A model generated the notes under the pieces. The model saw only the letters and a program-made list of their open reading frames with translations. It made no database searches and was not told the DNA's origin. Of a stretch of DNA of 64,000 nt, positions 62,596 through 64,000 are shown piece after piece (position 1 is the stretch's first letter; each line of letters opens with the position of its first letter). The translations under genes were made by a program, and so were the position numbers. The stretch covers positions 5,150,214-5,214,213 of the forward strand of contig JAQFVV010000072.1 in NCBI GenBank assembly GCA_028023455.1. The letters are read 5' to 3'. Source of the DNA: Epiperipatus broadwayi (lineage: Eukaryota; Onychophora; Udeonychophora; Euonychophora; Peripatidae).

Positions 62596-63319
62596 TATAA
62601 AGGATCATTTACAATTGTAAAACAATCTGGTCACAATGCATATTAAATTGATATTGGAGGAGAGGTACGAGGAACATTAATGCTCGTATTTTAAAACCAT
62701 ATATGGACTCTCCACATGACCATATAGTTGCCTTGTACAATGCACAACTCAGCTAGAATAACAGCTAAGAATGATATTTAAATCATAATAAGTGATAAAG
62801 TCAATATCAAAAAAGTATATATATATATATAGGTGTTTTTTAAAAAAATGCATAACTAGGCATATTAATTTTTTTAATGAGGATATACCCAGGTTAATGC
62901 TTTAAAAGCATTGGATTATCTTGACATTAACCCAAGATTGAAAAGTCAATCCATACAGAGTAAATGATGCTCTAATATTTTAGTTAGATCTTTAAAAATC
63001 CAGTAAGACTCAAAAAAGGAGCAGGATGAAGGCTAACAAATAAATTATGTGTCATCTAAATAGAGACACATTGCCGGTTAATTGTTCATCAATATAACCA
63101 TTAAAAAGGCCTAAGTCCAAATCACACTTTAAATGATATGACCTAGCTGTAAAAGAAAGTATAAAATAATGCAAAAAACTAGCTGATAAAATTAAGCAAC
63201 ATTAGAGTAAACTTTTAAAAAACCCCAATTGAACCCCAACTTGATCCAGCATTAAACAAACATGTACATTTATGTAAATGTTAAAATTCTATCTATAAGT
63301 CAGAATTTTAACCCTGTAA
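62596..63319 (+). other. 3' untranslated region of the LTR element
   Basis: Decayed end of pol to about 62760, then AT-rich sequence with no open frame of note and no envelope-type gene. Confidence 0.5.
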
Positions 63320-63331
63320 GCAGAGGGGTGT
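63318..63331 (+). promoter_or_regulatory. Polypurine tract
   Basis: AAGCAGAGGGGTG lies immediately before the 3' LTR start, as expected for the plus-strand primer of an LTR retrotransposon. Confidence 0.7.
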
Positions 63332-64000
63332 TGTAATGATGAGATACAACCCTGATACACCATCCAATGTTTTTGGCACTCTGCCAATTGGAGCCATTTA
63401 AAAATGTTTGCTTAACCAATAAATTGCCAAGCAATTTATCAATATTAACATTTTTCTTTTCCAACTTATATATATAATAAACATCTTTTTTATTTTGAAA
63501 TAATAATAAAAACATTAAACAACTAGGGAAAAACACATATGTATACTAACACTGAAATAAAACATCTGTCATGAGTCATTAATAAAAGAAAGAAAACTAT
63601 ACTGAAAACTTGTATATAAATCTCAGGAAACAATGTCTAAATTTAAATCTAATCACATAGCAAACAACTGTAGAAATGAAATTTAAAATATTCACAAAAG
63701 TTTGTTTTAATCCCTATTACATATATTATGTCTGCTCAACAAGGGAAAATGACAAGTGGTATCCTTCAAAGATAAAGCTTTTATTCTGCTTAAAAAGAAA
63801 TTTGAATACAAAGATGGATATATATATATTCGAATTTAAATATATATTTTTTTATAATAGTATTCAGAATTATCAAAAGCTGAACTTTTAAAGCAACCAT
63901 ATAAATTGGAAGAAATAATTTTAAAAAAAGATTCCATTATTTGCTGATTAAGCAACTTTAGTTGTATTCATGTAATAATAATAAGATACAATAATTAACT
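63332..64000 (+). mobile_element. 3' LTR of the Ty3/Gypsy element, cut by window end
   Basis: Starts TGTAATGATGAGATACAAC and follows the 5' LTR to the last base. A stretch present near 55165-55190 of the 5' LTR is missing here. Open frames in it are shadows. Confidence 0.85.

Overview
The window is AT-rich, repeat-laden animal DNA with very little host coding sequence. The mix of tRNA-derived SINEs (one tRNA-Arg-like), Penelope-like elements, degenerate LINEs ending in TGATGA-type tails, a Ty3/Gypsy element, a hAT-type MITE, long (GATA)n and (AAT)n arrays and many palindromic fold-back repeats is best explained by a lophotrochozoan, probably an octopod cephalopod. That assignment is inference from repeat flavour, not from a species-specific gene.

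Host genes: the only convincing exon is at 1505-2238 on the minus strand. It is an acceptor-to-donor exon carrying the start codon and first 241 codons of a Ser/Arg-rich protein; the rest of that gene lies left of the window. A CpG-containing patch at 45.98-46.13 kb looks like a possible minus-strand promoter and first coding exon, but this is tentative.

Layout: 0-6 kb holds a fold-back repeat, the SR-rich exon and its putative 5' intron. 5.9-6.6 kb has two different tRNA-derived retroposons with target-site duplications. 10.3-10.8 kb has a Penelope (PLE) 3' fragment. 11.7-12.9 kb has a fold-back plus duplicated arm. 14.74-15.72 kb is a complete hAT-type non-autonomous element. 22.0-23.2 and 34.0-34.5 kb are two LINE remnants of one family. 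24-32 kb is a mosaic of fold-backs, a minus-strand PLE split by a fold-back, and a SINE. 32.3-35.6 kb has four consecutive fold-backs. 37.7-38.8 kb has more fold-backs. 42.0-43.2 kb is another PLE. 43.8-44.6 kb is a three-copy inverted complex with one 14-bp target duplication. 44.6-50.3 kb carries the giant microsatellites. 54.0-54.75 kb is a minus-strand LINE cut by a Ty3/Gypsy LTR retrotransposon (54.75 kb to beyond the window end), whose gag, protease, RT, RNase H and integrase are all recognisable but broken.

Nothing here behaves as a multi-gene pathway. The most unusual property is the density of long inverted repeats, which would form long double-stranded RNA if transcribed. In a cephalopod these would be candidate ADAR substrates; that link is a hypothesis.
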